Source: Wocania ichthyoenteri Th78
Lineage (GTDB): Bacteria > Bacteroidota > Bacteroidia > Flavobacteriales > Flavobacteriaceae
Length of the DNA: 64,000 bases
Direction of reading: 5' to 3'
Assembly (NCBI RefSeq): GCF_000789235.1
Contig: NZ_KN525716.1
Location: 3,082,100 to 3,146,099, forward strand
The first letter of the stretch is position 1; each line of letters opens with the position of its first letter. Positions 24,055 to 33,470 of this stretch are shown here, piece after piece. The notes under the pieces were generated by a model, which had not been told where the DNA came from, ran no database searches, and was given only the letters and a program-made list of their open reading frames with translations. The translations under genes were made by a program, and so were the position numbers.

Positions 24055-26607
24055 ATGAAAGTAAACCTCACCAAAACTCAATCTAAAACTTACACACAAG
24101 ATGAAGCTTTTAACGCTGCTTTAAAATACTTTAAAAATGATGATTTAGCGGCTCGCGTATGGCTAAATAAATATGCCTTAAAAGATTCAAAGGGTAATAT
24201 TTATGAGCTTACTCCAAACGATATGCATCGTAGAATAGCAAAAGAAATTGCTAGAGTGGAAGCCAAATATGCAAATCCTTTAAAAGAGGAAGACATCTTC
24301 AGTCTAATTAAAGACTTTAAATATATTGTGCCTCAAGGAAGCCCCATGGCAGGCATAGGAAATCCGTTTCAAATAGGTTCATTATCAAATTGTTTTGTGA
24401 TTGGTAACTCTGGAGAGTCTGATTCTTACGGAGGTATTATGAAAATTGACCAAGAACAAGTGCAACTTATGAAACGTCGTGGTGGTGTCGGTCACGATTT
24501 ATCGCATATTCGCCCTAAAGGCTCTGGAGTTAAAAATTCGGCTTTAACATCTACAGGACTTGTGCCTTTTATGGAGCGTTATTCTAATTCAACAAGAGAA
24601 GTAGCGCAAGACGGTAGGCGAGGAGCGCTAATGTTATCGGTGTCTATTAACCATCCAGATTCTGAAGATTTTATCAATGCGAAGCTAGAACAAGGCAAAG
24701 TTACAGGTGCCAATGTATCGGTTAGAATTGACGATGAATTTATGAAAGCCGTAAAAAACGAAACCCAGTACACTCAAAAATATCCTATATTTTCAGATAA
24801 TCCAAAAGTGTCAAAGTCTATTGAAGCCAATTCCCTTTGGAAGAAAATAGTACATAATGCATGGAAATCCGCCGAACCCGGGATTTTATTTTGGGATACT
24901 ATTATTAACGAATCCATTCCAGATTGTTATGCCGATTTAGGTTACAAAACGGTATCTACAAATCCGTGTGGAGAAATCCCTTTATGTCCGTATGATTCTT
25001 GTAGATTATTAGCAATCAATCTGTTTTCTTATGTAGAAAACCCTTTTACAGAAAACGCTTCGTTTAATTTCGAATTATTTAAAAAACATGTCGCGTTTGC
25101 ACAACAAATTATGGATGATATTATCGATTTAGAGCTTGAAAAAATCGATAATATTTTACAAAAAATTGATTCGGATCCTGAATTGGATGAAGTTAAAGCA
25201 ACCGAGCGTAACTTGTGGGTTAATATAAAAAGAAAAGCTGAAGAAGGTCGTAGGACAGGTGTTGGTATTACAGCAGAAGGGGACATGTTGGCGGCTTTAA
25301 ATATTCAATATGGAAGTGAAAAAGGCAATGCATTTTCTTTAGAAGTTCATAAAACGATTGCTATTGAAGCTTACAGAGCATCGGTGCATTTAGCAAAAGA
25401 TCGTGGTGCATTTTCAATTTTTGATGCAGACCGTGAAAAAGACAACCCATTTATACAACGCTTAAAAGAAGCCGATAGTAAATTGTATTACGAAATGCTA
25501 GAATATGGTAGACGTAACATTGCTTTATTAACCATTGCTCCAACAGGAACTACCAGTTTAATGACACAAACTACCTCGGGGATTGAACCGGTATTTATGC
25601 CTGTTTATAAACGTAGAAGAAAAGTAAACCCAAACGATAAAGACGTGCGTGTAGATTTTGTTGATGAGGTTGGTGATTCTTGGGAAGAATACGTCGTATT
25701 TCATCATCGATTTAAACAATGGATGCAAGTAAATGGTATTGATACGTCTAAAAACTTTTCACAAAGCGAATTAGATACTTTGATTAAAGAATCACCTTAT
25801 TATGGCGCCACATCAAACGATGTGGACTGGTTAAGTAAAGTGAGTATGCAAGGTGCTATACAAAAATGGGTAGATCATTCCATTAGTGTAACCATCAATT
25901 TACCAAATGATGTAACAGAAGATTTGGTTGGCGATTTATATTTAAAAGCGTGGGAGGTAGGTTGTAAAGGCGTTACCGTTTATAGAGATGGTTCGCGTTC
26001 TGGGGTTTTAATTTCTAATGAAGAAAAGAAAGAGGAAACCGATGATAAATTAACAGCTTTTCCTATGAAGCGACCTCAAATTTTAGAGGCTGATGTGGTT
26101 CGTTTTCAAAATAATAAAGAAAAATGGATTGCTTTTATTGGTTTGATAGATGATAAGCCATACGAAGTATTTACAGGGCTTGTAGATGATGAAGATGGTA
26201 TTTTAATTCCGCGTTGGGTTAACGAAGGGTTGATTATTAAAAACAGAAATGAAGATGGTACATCGCGTTACGATTTTCAATATAAAAATAAAAGAGGTTA
26301 TAAAACCACTATTGAAGGCTTGTCGCATAAATTCAATCCAGAATTTTGGAACTATGCAAAACTATTTTCTAGTACGTTGCGCCACGGTATGCCAATTGAT
26401 AAAATTGTAGATTTAATTAATAGCTTACAACTTGATACCGAATCGATTAATACATGGAAAAATGGTGTGGCTCGGGCTTTAAAGCGTTATGTGGAAGATG
26501 GTACCAAAGCTAAAGGACAACGTTGTGATAATTGCAAATCAGAACATTTAATTTATCAAGAAGGTTGTTTAACCTGTAAAGATTGTGGCTCTTCTAAATG
26601 TGGATAG
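24055..26607 (+). CDS. nrdJ: Adenosylcobalamin-dependent (class II) ribonucleotide reductase
   Basis: 850 residues. The alpha-barrel holds STNPCGEIPLCPYDSCRL (active-site Cys305 and Glu307 in NPCGE), GGVGHDLSHIRPKGS, DGRRGALMLSVSINHPD and PTGTTSLMTQTTSGIEP (substrate phosphate loop). After about residue 650 comes an extension typical of vitamin-B12-dependent NrdJ, ending in a zinc/cysteine tail CDNCKSEHL...CLTCKDCGSSKCG that relays electrons to the active site. It reduces ribonucleotides using adenosylcobalamin and needs no oxygen. A terminator follows. Confidence 0.96.
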   Translation: MKVNLTKTQSKTYTQDEAFNAALKYFKNDDLAARVWLNKYALKDSKGNIYELTPNDMHRRIAKEIARVEAKYANPLKEEDIFSLIKDFKYIVPQGSPMAGIGNPFQIGSLSNCFVIGNSGESDSYGGIMKIDQEQVQLMKRRGGVGHDLSHIRPKGSGVKNSALTSTGLVPFMERYSNSTREVAQDGRRGALMLSVSINHPDSEDFINAKLEQGKVTGANVSVRIDDEFMKAVKNETQYTQKYPIFSDNPKVSKSIEANSLWKKIVHNAWKSAEPGILFWDTIINESIPDCYADLGYKTVSTNPCGEIPLCPYDSCRLLAINLFSYVENPFTENASFNFELFKKHVAFAQQIMDDIIDLELEKIDNILQKIDSDPELDEVKATERNLWVNIKRKAEEGRRTGVGITAEGDMLAALNIQYGSEKGNAFSLEVHKTIAIEAYRASVHLAKDRGAFSIFDADREKDNPFIQRLKEADSKLYYEMLEYGRRNIALLTIAPTGTTSLMTQTTSGIEPVFMPVYKRRRKVNPNDKDVRVDFVDEVGDSWEEYVVFHHRFKQWMQVNGIDTSKNFSQSELDTLIKESPYYGATSNDVDWLSKVSMQGAIQKWVDHSISVTINLPNDVTEDLVGDLYLKAWEVGCKGVTVYRDGSRSGVLISNEEKKEETDDKLTAFPMKRPQILEADVVRFQNNKEKWIAFIGLIDDKPYEVFTGLVDDEDGILIPRWVNEGLIIKNRNEDGTSRYDFQYKNKRGYKTTIEGLSHKFNPEFWNYAKLFSSTLRHGMPIDKIVDLINSLQLDTESINTWKNGVARALKRYVEDGTKAKGQRCDNCKSEHLIYQEGCLTCKDCGSSKCG

Positions 26608-26623
26608 TCATTAAGTTTTAGTT

Positions 26624-26657
26624 AAAAAAAAGGAAGTCAATAGGCTTCCTTTTTTTA
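26624..26657. terminator. Bidirectional terminator after nrdJ
   Basis: AAAAAAGGAAG, a loop, CTTCCTTTTTTT. It overlaps the stop codon of the convergent membrane-protein gene by three bases. Confidence 0.8.
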
Positions 26658-26942
26658 TACAAACTCTTTCAAAATTAAAAGAAACGGAATGCTAAAAAAT
26701 AAGTCAATTAGGTATAAGAAAGCAAATAGTTTTAAGGTTGAAATACCTGAATTTTTATAACATGCAAGTTTCCGTTTGGCATTCGTTTCATTTAAAAAAT
26801 ACCATAAAAAAGCAACTAATAATAGCTTTACAATTGCAATTGGAATGATTTCATATTTTAAAAAAGCCAGAAAAGTATTTATTCCAAAAGACCACAAAAT
26901 TAATGGTCTGTAAAAAATGAATATGGAAAATAATTGCTGCAT
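26655..26942 (-). CDS. Hypothetical small membrane protein
   Basis: 95 residues with three hydrophobic segments: RPLILWSFGINTFLAF, IPIAIVKLLLVAFLWYFL and LKLFAFLYLIDLFFSIPFLLIL. The loop TNAKRKLACYKNSG between helices 2 and 3 is basic. No family recognised. It is convergent with nrdJ, shares its terminator and stands alone, upstream of the divergent prfA. Confidence 0.6.
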   Translation of the reverse strand: MQQLFSIFIFYRPLILWSFGINTFLAFLKYEIIPIAIVKLLLVAFLWYFLNETNAKRKLACYKNSGISTLKLFAFLYLIDLFFSIPFLLILKEFV

Positions 26943-27006
26943 AATTACTTAAATAACGCACTTGATACAAAAATATTCTAACAATTACATTATAACAGCC
27001 GTAGGA

Positions 27007-27040
27007 TTGTATTAAAAATTCATAAATTATCGTATTTTTG
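27007..27040 (+). promoter_or_regulatory. Promoter of prfA
   Basis: TTG at 27007-27009, 23 bp, TATTTTTG at 27033-27040; the ATG follows 20 nt later. Confidence 0.55.
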
Positions 27041-27060
27041 GCTATCAATAAAACAGGCAG

Positions 27061-28137
27061 ATGTTAGAGAAATTACAAATAGTAAAACAACGTTTTGATG
27101 AGGTTAGCGATTTAATTATCCAGCCCGATATAATTACCGATCAAAAGCGTTATGTTGAGCTAAATAGAGAGTACAAAGACTTGCGAATTCTTATGGATAA
27201 GCGGGAGCAATATATAGAGTTTACCAATAATTTAGCAGAAGCTGAAGCCATTACTTCAGATGGTAGTGATGCAGAAATGGTAGAAATGGCTAAAATGCAA
27301 TATGACGAAGCTAAAGAAGGTATTTCGAAATTAGAAGAAGAAATAAAAGTACTCTTAATACCTAAAGATCCTGAAGATGCTAAAAATGCTGTGGTTGAAT
27401 TACGCGCAGGAACTGGTGGAGATGAAGCCAGTATTTTTGCAGGCGATTTGTTTAGAATGTACACCAAATATTGCGAAAGTAGAGGTTGGAAAGTTGATAC
27501 TGTAGATTTTAGTGAAGGCACTAACGGTGGCTTTAAAGAAATCCAATTTGAAGTTTCTGGCGACGATGTTTATGGTACATTAAAGTTTGAAGCTGGTGTG
27601 CATCGTGTACAACGTGTACCACAAACCGAAACTCAAGGGCGTGTGCATACAAGTGCAGCAACTTGTATGGTATTTCCAGAAGCCGAAGAATTTGATGTAG
27701 AAATTAATCCAAAAGATGTACGAATCGATTTTTTCTGTTCGTCTGGTCCTGGGGGGCAGTCTGTAAACACAACTTATTCTGCGGTACGATTAACACATAT
27801 ACCAACAGGTTTGGTGGCGCAATGTCAAGACCAAAAATCGCAACATAAAAACAAGGAAAAGGCTTTTAAAGTGTTGCGTTCGCGTTTATACGAAATGGAG
27901 TTGGCTAAAAAGAATGCTGAAGATGCCGAAAAGCGAGGCAGTATGGTAAGTTCTGGTGATAGAAGTGCTAAAATTAGAACCTATAATTATTCACAAGGTC
28001 GAGTTACAGATCACAGAATTGGTTTGACACTTTACGATTTAAGTAATATTATGAATGGAGATATTCAAAAAATAATAGATGAATTAATGCTAGCTGAAAA
28101 CACGGAGAAGTTGAAAGCTAATGATGATGTAATCTAG
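27061..28137 (+). CDS. prfA: Peptide chain release factor 1
   Basis: 358 residues. The peptidyl-tRNA hydrolysis motif is [20 protein letters not shown] with Gly231-Gly232-Gln233; the codon-recognition region has the RF1-type [13 protein letters not shown] upstream, and the GIGLT-like tail [11 protein letters not shown] is present. Releases peptides at UAA and UAG. In many Flavobacteriaceae prfA is followed directly by pyrF; here a four-helix-bundle gene lies in between. Confidence 0.97.
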   Translation: MLEKLQIVKQRFDEVSDLIIQPDIITDQKRYVELNREYKDLRILMDKREQYIEFTNNLAEAEAITSDGSDAEMVEMAKMQYDEAKEGISKLEEEIKVLLIPKDPEDAKNAVVELRAGTGGDEASIFAGDLFRMYTKYCESRGWKVDTVDFSEGTNGGFKEIQFEVSGDDVYGTLKFEAGVHRVQRVPQTETQGRVHTSAATCMVFPEAEEFDVEINPKDVRIDFFCSSGPGGQSVNTTYSAVRLTHIPTGLVAQCQDQKSQHKNKEKAFKVLRSRLYEMELAKKNAEDAEKRGSMVSSGDRSAKIRTYNYSQGRVTDHRIGLTLYDLSNIMNGDIQKIIDELMLAENTEKLKANDDVI

Positions 28138-28182
28138 GTTTTTGGTCTTAGGTATTAGGTGTTGAAATAAGAATTATATTTA

Positions 28183-28542
28183 ATGAGAAACTTTAGGGAA
28201 TTAGATGTATGGAAAGATTCAATAGTACTAGTAAAAGAAGTTTATGTTTTAATAGGAAAATTGCCTGAATCAGAAAAGTTTGGTTTGAAATCTCAAATAT
28301 CAAGATGTGTAGTTTCAATACCTGCAAATATCGCTGAAGGTTGTGCGAAAGATTCTCAAAAAGACTTTGTTCGATTTCTCCAAATAAGTTTAGGTTCTGC
28401 TTTTGAATTAGAAACCCATTTTGTAATCTGTAAAGAACTATCTTTTGTAAATGAAGAAGATGAAAAAGTATTGAAGGAGAAAATTAATATTCTCCAAAGA
28501 AGAATTAATGCCTTGATAAAATATTCAAAGAGTCAGTTTTAA
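28183..28542 (+). CDS. Four-helix-bundle (S23/IVP-type) protein
   Basis: 119 residues with the family pattern FRELDVWKDSIVLVKEVY at the start, FGLKSQISRCVVSIPANIAEG in the middle and FLQISLGSAFELETHFVI after it. These small helical proteins are encoded within 23S rRNA intervening sequences or scattered singly in genomes; some are diversified in retroelement systems. Function unknown. It sits between prfA and pyrF with short flanks, which looks like an insertion into an old gene pair. Confidence 0.9.
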   Translation: MRNFRELDVWKDSIVLVKEVYVLIGKLPESEKFGLKSQISRCVVSIPANIAEGCAKDSQKDFVRFLQISLGSAFELETHFVICKELSFVNEEDEKVLKEKINILQRRINALIKYSKSQF

Positions 28543-28554
28543 GACCCGAAACCA

Positions 28555-29388
28555 ATGACCCAAAACCAATTAACAGAAGAAATTAAAAAAAAGAAATCCT
28601 TTCTATGTATAGGATTAGATGTCGATTTAAATAAAATCCCACTGTATCTTTTAAAGGAAGATGATCCCATATTTGCATTCAATAAAGCCGTTATCGATGC
28701 GACGCACCACTTATGTGTAGCCTACAAACCCAACACCGCATTTTATGAAGCCTACGGATTAAAAGGGTGGAAGTCTTTAGAAAAAACCATTAACTATTTA
28801 AACGTAAAGCATCCTGAAATTTTTACAATCGCAGATGCTAAACGTGGAGACATTGGGAATACAAGTACGATGTACGCAAAAGCTTTTTTTGAAGACTTAG
28901 CATTCGATTCTGTGACTGTTGCACCGTATATGGGTAAAGATTCGGTTGAGCCTTTTTTAACCTTTAAAGATAAACATACTATTCTTTTGGCATTAACGTC
29001 TAATCAAGGCGCTTTCGATTTTCAAACCAAAACAGTTGATGGAAAAGAATTGTATAAACAGGTTTTAGAAACCTCTAAAACTTGGGAGAATTCTAAAAAC
29101 TTAATGTATGTTGTTGGTGCTACAAAAGCAGAATATTTAGCAGATATTCGGCAAATTATTCCAGATAGTTTTTTGTTGGTTCCTGGTGTTGGTGCCCAAG
29201 GAGGGAATTTACAAGATGTTTGTAAATATGGAATGAGTGAAAATATTGGTTTGCTAATTAATTCTTCTCGCGGTATTATTTATGCGTCAAAAGAAAGAGA
29301 TTTTGCGCAAGCCGCAGCGTTAAAAGCTAAGGGACTTCAAAAACAAATGGCTGTTGAATTGAACCGTCATTCTGAGGAATCACGTTAG
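28555..29388 (+). CDS. pyrF: Orotidine 5'-phosphate decarboxylase, type 2
   Basis: 277 residues. Substrate and catalytic motifs: [14 protein letters not shown] at the N-terminus, [13 protein letters not shown] (the catalytic D-K-x-x-D array) near residue 95, [13 protein letters not shown], and [10 protein letters not shown] with [12 protein letters not shown] at the phosphate site. Makes UMP from OMP. The last residues, [10 protein letters not shown], are encoded by a family C repeat (CGTCATTCTGAGGAATC at 29368-29384) that continues past the stop codon, so the natural C-terminus was probably rewritten by the repeat. Confidence 0.95.
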   Translation: MTQNQLTEEIKKKKSFLCIGLDVDLNKIPLYLLKEDDPIFAFNKAVIDATHHLCVAYKPNTAFYEAYGLKGWKSLEKTINYLNVKHPEIFTIADAKRGDIGNTSTMYAKAFFEDLAFDSVTVAPYMGKDSVEPFLTFKDKHTILLALTSNQGAFDFQTKTVDGKELYKQVLETSKTWENSKNLMYVVGATKAEYLADIRQIIPDSFLLVPGVGAQGGNLQDVCKYGMSENIGLLINSSRGIIYASKERDFAQAAALKAKGLQKQMAVELNRHSEESR

Positions 29389-29400
29389 TGATGACGTAAG
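29366..29400 (+). repeat. Short repeat family C, copy overlapping the 3' end of pyrF
   Basis: CGTCATTCTGAGGAATC followed by GTGATGACGTAAGAATC: an imperfect inverted pair around GTCA/TGAC, similar to dispersed repeats in many Bacteroidota. It supplies the last codons and the stop of pyrF. Confidence 0.6.
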
Positions 29401-29411
29401 AATCTTATCCT

Positions 29412-30221
29412 ATGGAATTCAAAGACCAACTCAATCGTAAAGTTCAAATAAGAAAAACACCAAAGCGCATCGTGTCGCTAGTGCCAAGTCAAACCGAATT
29501 GTTAGTCTATTTGGGTTTAGAAACGAGCATTGTTGGTATTACAAAATTTTGTGTGCACCCTAAAGACTTATTAAGGAGTAAAACAATTGTTGGAGGAACT
29601 AAACAAATAAAGCTTGAAAAAATAAAAGCTTTAAATCCAGATATTATTCTTTGTAATAAAGAAGAAAACACTAAAGACCTTGTTGAAGCTTGCGAGCAAA
29701 TTTGTAATGTCCACGTGTCTGATATTTTTAATATTGAAGATAGTTTAGAGTTGATTAATCAATACGGAACAATTTTTAATAAAAAAGAAGACGCTCTAAA
29801 AATTACAAATGAAATTCAAAAAGAAACGGATGATTTTAAAGTTTTCATTCAAAAAAAGCCAACTTTAAAAGTGGCTTATTTTATTTGGAAAAACCCATGG
29901 ATGGTTGCAGCAAATGATACATTTATTAATTGTTTATTAGAGTTGAATAAGTTCGAAAATATTTACAAAACTAAAAAACGTTACCCAGAAATAGAACTTA
30001 ACGGTGCGACAATTAATAAAGATGTAGAAGTAATTTTATTGTCAAGCGAACCCTTTCCTTTTAATAATTCACATAAAAAAGAAGTACAAATGTTTTACCC
30101 CAATGCTCATATTGTTATAGCAGATGGCGAAATGTTTTCGTGGTACGGCTCAAGACTCACAAAAGCGTTTACTTATTTTAAAAACTTGCGCTTAAATCTT
30201 GAGGCGTTTCAAGCTTTGTAG
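29412..30221 (+). CDS. BtuF/TroA-like metal or cobalamin receptor protein
   Basis: 269 residues with the helical-backbone metal receptor pattern: RIVSLVPSQTELLVYLGLETSIVGIT at the N-terminus, KIKALNPDIILCNKEEN and a second lobe starting VAYFIWKNPWMVAAND. Relatives bind vitamin B12 or ferric chelates for ABC uptake, but no export signal is present, so it may be cytoplasmic or exported by another route. The genome uses at least two B12-dependent enzymes encoded nearby (24055, 33471). No ABC permease genes are adjacent. Confidence 0.8.
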   Translation: MEFKDQLNRKVQIRKTPKRIVSLVPSQTELLVYLGLETSIVGITKFCVHPKDLLRSKTIVGGTKQIKLEKIKALNPDIILCNKEENTKDLVEACEQICNVHVSDIFNIEDSLELINQYGTIFNKKEDALKITNEIQKETDDFKVFIQKKPTLKVAYFIWKNPWMVAANDTFINCLLELNKFENIYKTKKRYPEIELNGATINKDVEVILLSSEPFPFNNSHKKEVQMFYPNAHIVIADGEMFSWYGSRLTKAFTYFKNLRLNLEAFQAL

Positions 30222-30324
30222 TATCATCTACAAAATTCGCAATTTTAGTTTCTAATTCTTTTAAACTAATTAATTTATTTAGGTTGGGTTTAATTTTTCC
30301 AACTCTACAAAAATGTGGATTCAT
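30178..30324 (-). CDS. Possible small protein, 48 residues
   Basis: An ATG-TAA frame encoding a product that starts MNPHFCRVGKIKPNLNKLIS and continues with KELETKIANFVDD. It overlaps the 3' end of the receptor gene by 44 bp on the opposite strand. Amphipathic, no family recognised. It fills an otherwise empty gap and reads like a protein rather than random AT-rich sequence, but support is weak. Confidence 0.3.
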   Translation of the reverse strand: MNPHFCRVGKIKPNLNKLISLKELETKIANFVDDTTKLETPQDLSASF

Positions 30325-30400
30325 AACGTTCTTTTTTATATATAAAGTACGTATTTATCAGTCTTTTAGATGTGACTAAAAAGTTAAAAAATTGCTAAAC

Positions 30401-30598
30401 TTATACAGATGTTTGAGTTAATTCTCTAGATAAATATTTTAGCCTATTAAGTTTATTAAGAAGTTTTATAGCTCTGTATTCCGAAATATCACTCAAAGCA
30501 GAATCGGTTTGACGAAAATTATAAGCTTGCTCAATAAGTTCTTTGTAACGTTTATTAAGTTTTGTTTGATTGCTTTTTATAATGTCAATTCTGTTCAT
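30401..30598 (-). CDS. Small conserved helical protein, 65 residues
   Basis: 65 residues, highly charged and helical: MNRIDIIKSNQTKLNKRYKE, then QTDSALSDISEYRAIKLLNK and LNRLKYLSRELTQT. It has the look of a short coiled-coil protein; the TDSxLSDISEYRA stretch suggests a conserved family in Flavobacteriaceae, though I cannot name it. Stands alone. Confidence 0.55.
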   Translation of the reverse strand: MNRIDIIKSNQTKLNKRYKELIEQAYNFRQTDSALSDISEYRAIKLLNKLNRLKYLSRELTQTSV

Positions 30599-30809
30599 CT
30601 TACTATTTGAAAGTCAAGCTATTAAATATACGTTTTTTTATTTGAAAACTAAAGGCGTAATTCAATAAATTTTGAATTGTAAGTGTTTATTTTTTGTAAA
30701 AATGATTTTAAAAATCAATATTACAAATAGTAAAAGTATTATTGTTGCTTTTGGTGGGTTGTTTAAATAACTAGGTTTATTCTATATAATAATACAAAAC
30801 ATTTTTATT

Positions 30810-31466
30810 TTAGAATTGACTAACTACTTTAAGGAGTAAAGCAGTCGGTGCAATTATTAATCCTAAATAAAATATATATTTTCCGTGTTTTCTATCGTTT
30901 TCCGAATAATAATAAACTTTTTGTCCATTTGGTAGAGTTTTTTTAGAAGTCCAAAAAAAATAACCAATTATTAAACCCAAGAAGCCGCTTAAAAGAGAAA
31001 AAACGTATCCTCCAATAATCCAAGGCTTTTGGTTTCCTTCAGGTTTTGCTAATTGATTTATGCGTTCATTTTTTAAAGAATTCAATAAGTCTTTGTCTAT
31101 TGACTTGCCCCTTTGAGTTAATATCTTTTGAGCTAAAGTATAGTTAAATGCATTCCATTCGTCAGATTTTAGCAAAACTTCATAAAGTTCTTCATTTGTA
31201 AATTCAAATAAATAATAATCTTTATCAATTTGGTCTATTAAAGTTTCTGCATTTTTTTCTAAAAGTTCATCAGCCTTTTTAAAGTCTGATTGCTTTATTA
31301 GTATTTCAATTTCGTTTTGTAGAGTGTTCCCCGAAAAAGTAACATCAACTGGAGGAACGTTGTCTGCAAGGATTGATTCGATTCCATTTTCTTTCAACAA
31401 ATCTTTTAATTCATTAGCTTGTTCTAAAGTTGGAAATTTTCTAAATATCGAATAACTTACTCCCAT
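30810..31466 (-). CDS. DUF2007-domain membrane protein
   Basis: 218 residues. Residues 1-75 fit the DUF2007 (putative signal-transducing) fold: FRKFPTLEQANELKDLLKENGIES...EILIKQSDFKKADELL. A helical linker (EELYEVLLKSDEWNAFNYTLAQKIL) follows, then two C-terminal membrane helices near 150-175 and 195-215. Function unknown. Lies 54 nt downstream of a DUF4197 lipoprotein gene on the same strand. Confidence 0.75.
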   Translation of the reverse strand: MGVSYSIFRKFPTLEQANELKDLLKENGIESILADNVPPVDVTFSGNTLQNEIEILIKQSDFKKADELLEKNAETLIDQIDKDYYLFEFTNEELYEVLLKSDEWNAFNYTLAQKILTQRGKSIDKDLLNSLKNERINQLAKPEGNQKPWIIGGYVFSLLSGFLGLIIGYFFWTSKKTLPNGQKVYYYSENDRKHGKYIFYLGLIIAPTALLLKVVSQF

Positions 31467-31520
31467 TTATGGTTGTCTTTTAGATGTTTTATAACTAAAG
31501 TTGTTTTTGAAAATAGTTTT

Positions 31521-32225
31521 CTAATCCTGCAAAGCAAAAACCTTCTTCAATAAATCTGTAGTTCTTGATGATAGTTTGGTGCGGATTTCTTTTTCTTCAA
31601 CAGCAATCATAGTGTAAACACCTTTTAAAGCTTCGCCAGTAACATAATCAGTTAAATCTGGGTTTACATTATTTGTAAAAGGGATATTGTTGTATTTATT
31701 AATCAAATTTTCCCAAATCTGGTCGGCACCAACTTTACTAAACGAGTTTTTTATAACAGGATTGAATTTATCGTATAAAGCGGTTTGTGTTTTACTAGTT
31801 AAATATTGTGTTGCGGCATCATTATTTCCTAATAAAATATTTTTTGCATCGGCAAACGTAATACCTTTAACGGCGTCAATAAAAATGGGTGTTGCTTCTT
31901 TTACAGCATCTTCAGCAGCTCTGTTAAGTACTTTTAAACCTTCATCGGCTAATTTACTTAAACCAATATCTCTAAGCGCTTTATCAACTTTTTGTAATTC
32001 TTCGGGTAATAAAATTTTAACCAATTCATTTTTATAAAAGCCGTCGGTTTGTGTTAGTTTCGTTACTTGTTTGTCTATTCCAAAGTCTAAAGCTTGTCGT
32101 AATCCAGAAGCAATTTCGGTATTTCCAATACCTCCACTTTGTGGTAATTGTTTTGCTATTTCTTGTAATTCTGCACATGCAGTTAAATTGAATATTAAGA
32201 AGACTGCTAAAAATTTACGAATCAT
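31521..32225 (-). CDS. DUF4197 lipoprotein
   Basis: 234 residues; signal MIRKFLAVFLIFNLTAC with lipidated Cys17. The mature region matches DUF4197: GLRQALDFGIDKQVTKLTQTDGFYKN, KILLPEELQKVDKALRDIGL, NILLGNNDAATQYLTSKTQTALY and a conserved C-terminal TDYVTGEALKGVYTMIAVEEKEIR. Periplasm-facing, function unknown. Divergent from the PqqB-like gene, with start codons only about 40 bp apart. Confidence 0.9.
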   Translation of the reverse strand: MIRKFLAVFLIFNLTACAELQEIAKQLPQSGGIGNTEIASGLRQALDFGIDKQVTKLTQTDGFYKNELVKILLPEELQKVDKALRDIGLSKLADEGLKVLNRAAEDAVKEATPIFIDAVKGITFADAKNILLGNNDAATQYLTSKTQTALYDKFNPVIKNSFSKVGADQIWENLINKYNNIPFTNNVNPDLTDYVTGEALKGVYTMIAVEEKEIRTKLSSRTTDLLKKVFALQD

Positions 32226-32266
32226 AATTTATGTTTTATATATTTAACAAAGATATATTTTTACAA

Positions 32267-33220
32267 ATGAAGTTATTTCAAATATTATGCTTAATATTTT
32301 GTGTTTCATTGTTTAATTGTGAAGCTAACAAAAAGAAAGAAGCAGAGAAATTAACCGAAAAACCAATGCAATACATTACGATTTTAGGCATTGCTCAAGA
32401 TGCTGGATTTCCTCAAATTAATTGTAATAAAGTGTGCTGCGAAGCCTTTTATAAAGGTGAAGAATCAAAGAAATTAATTTCGTGTTTAGGTTTGGTAGAT
32501 TTAGAACACAGCAAAAAATGGTTGTTTGATGCCACTCCAGATGTTGTAGCACAAACACAGTTGCTAAAAACGCATTTAGATAATAATAAAGTGATTGATG
32601 GTGTGTTTTTAACGCATGCACATATTGGGCATTACACAGGATTGATGTATTTTGGAAGAGAGGCTTTAGGCGGAAATAACATTCCAGTTTATACGATGCC
32701 TAAAATGAAAATGTATTTGCAAAATAACGGTCCGTGGAGTCAGTTAGTAAGCTTAAATAATATTGATTTGAAAACGCTCCGAAATGATTCGACAATCACA
32801 TTAAATTTAAAATTAAAAGTAACACCCTTTTTAGTGCCGCATCGCGATGAATTTTCAGAAACGGTTGGTTATAAAATTGAAGGACAAAATAAATCAGCTT
32901 TATTTATTCCAGACATTAATAAATGGCAGTTATGGGAGAAAAGTATTATTGAGGAAGTTAAAAAAGTAGATTATGCCTTTTTAGATGCTACTTTTTTCAA
33001 GGAAGGTGAAATACTAAGACCTATGAGTGAAGTTCCACATCCGTTTATTCAAGAAACCATTAAGTTATTTGAAAAGGAATCAAATGCAACTAAAAACAAA
33101 ATTCATTTTATACATTTTAATCATACTAATCCTACGTTAAAAGACAAGCACAAATTAAAAGATAGTATTCAAAACTTAGGATTTCATTTTGCTAACCAAG
33201 GTGCTATTTACAACTTGTAG
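32267..33220 (+). CDS. PqqB-like metallo-beta-lactamase-fold lipoprotein
   Basis: 317 residues from the ATG at 32267, chosen because it starts a lipoprotein signal (MKLFQILCLIFCVSLFNC); an in-frame ATG at 32231 would bury it. The mature protein has the PqqB-like start ITILGIAQDAGFPQINC followed by a Cys-rich loop CNKVCC, then LTHAHIGHYTGL (HxHxxH-like metal site), VPHRDEFSETVGYKI and IHFNHTNPTL. PqqB proteins are MBL-fold hydrolases; no other pqq genes are here, so it is probably not for PQQ. Terminator at 33242. Confidence 0.85.
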   Translation: MKLFQILCLIFCVSLFNCEANKKKEAEKLTEKPMQYITILGIAQDAGFPQINCNKVCCEAFYKGEESKKLISCLGLVDLEHSKKWLFDATPDVVAQTQLLKTHLDNNKVIDGVFLTHAHIGHYTGLMYFGREALGGNNIPVYTMPKMKMYLQNNGPWSQLVSLNNIDLKTLRNDSTITLNLKLKVTPFLVPHRDEFSETVGYKIEGQNKSALFIPDINKWQLWEKSIIEEVKKVDYAFLDATFFKEGEILRPMSEVPHPFIQETIKLFEKESNATKNKIHFIHFNHTNPTLKDKHKLKDSIQNLGFHFANQGAIYNL

Positions 33221-33241
33221 TTAATAAGTATACTTTTAATG

Positions 33242-33270
33242 AAAGGCACCTTGAGAGAAAGATGCCTTTT
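33242..33270 (+). terminator. Terminator of the PqqB-like gene
   Basis: AAAGGCA, a 14-nt loop, TGCCTTTT, 22 nt after the stop. The T-run is short. Confidence 0.6.
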
Positions 33271-33435
33271 AGTAAAACTCCAATTAATCCCTTAATTAGC
33301 GACTTAGGTTTTATCGTTATTTTCTTAAGACACTAAGAAAAAAATAAAGTCACATCTTAATTTTAAGTGTCAAAAAACGAAAATTTAAAGCTTTATATAA
33401 TTTAATATAAATGGCCTAATTTTTTGAATATTCCG

Positions 33436-33443
33436 TAAATTTG
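33436..33443 (+). promoter_or_regulatory. -7 element of the mutase gene
   Basis: TAAATTTG matches TAnnTTTG. It places transcription start near 33448, so the ATG at 33471 rather than the upstream TTG at 33441 is the likely start codon. Confidence 0.5.
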
Positions 33444-33470
33444 CAACACAAAATTCAAGATTCTTTAAGA

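Noticed and set aside
33441-33470. TTG start for IcmF at 33441
   Set aside because: It overlaps the TAAATTTG -7 box, so it would precede the predicted transcript start.
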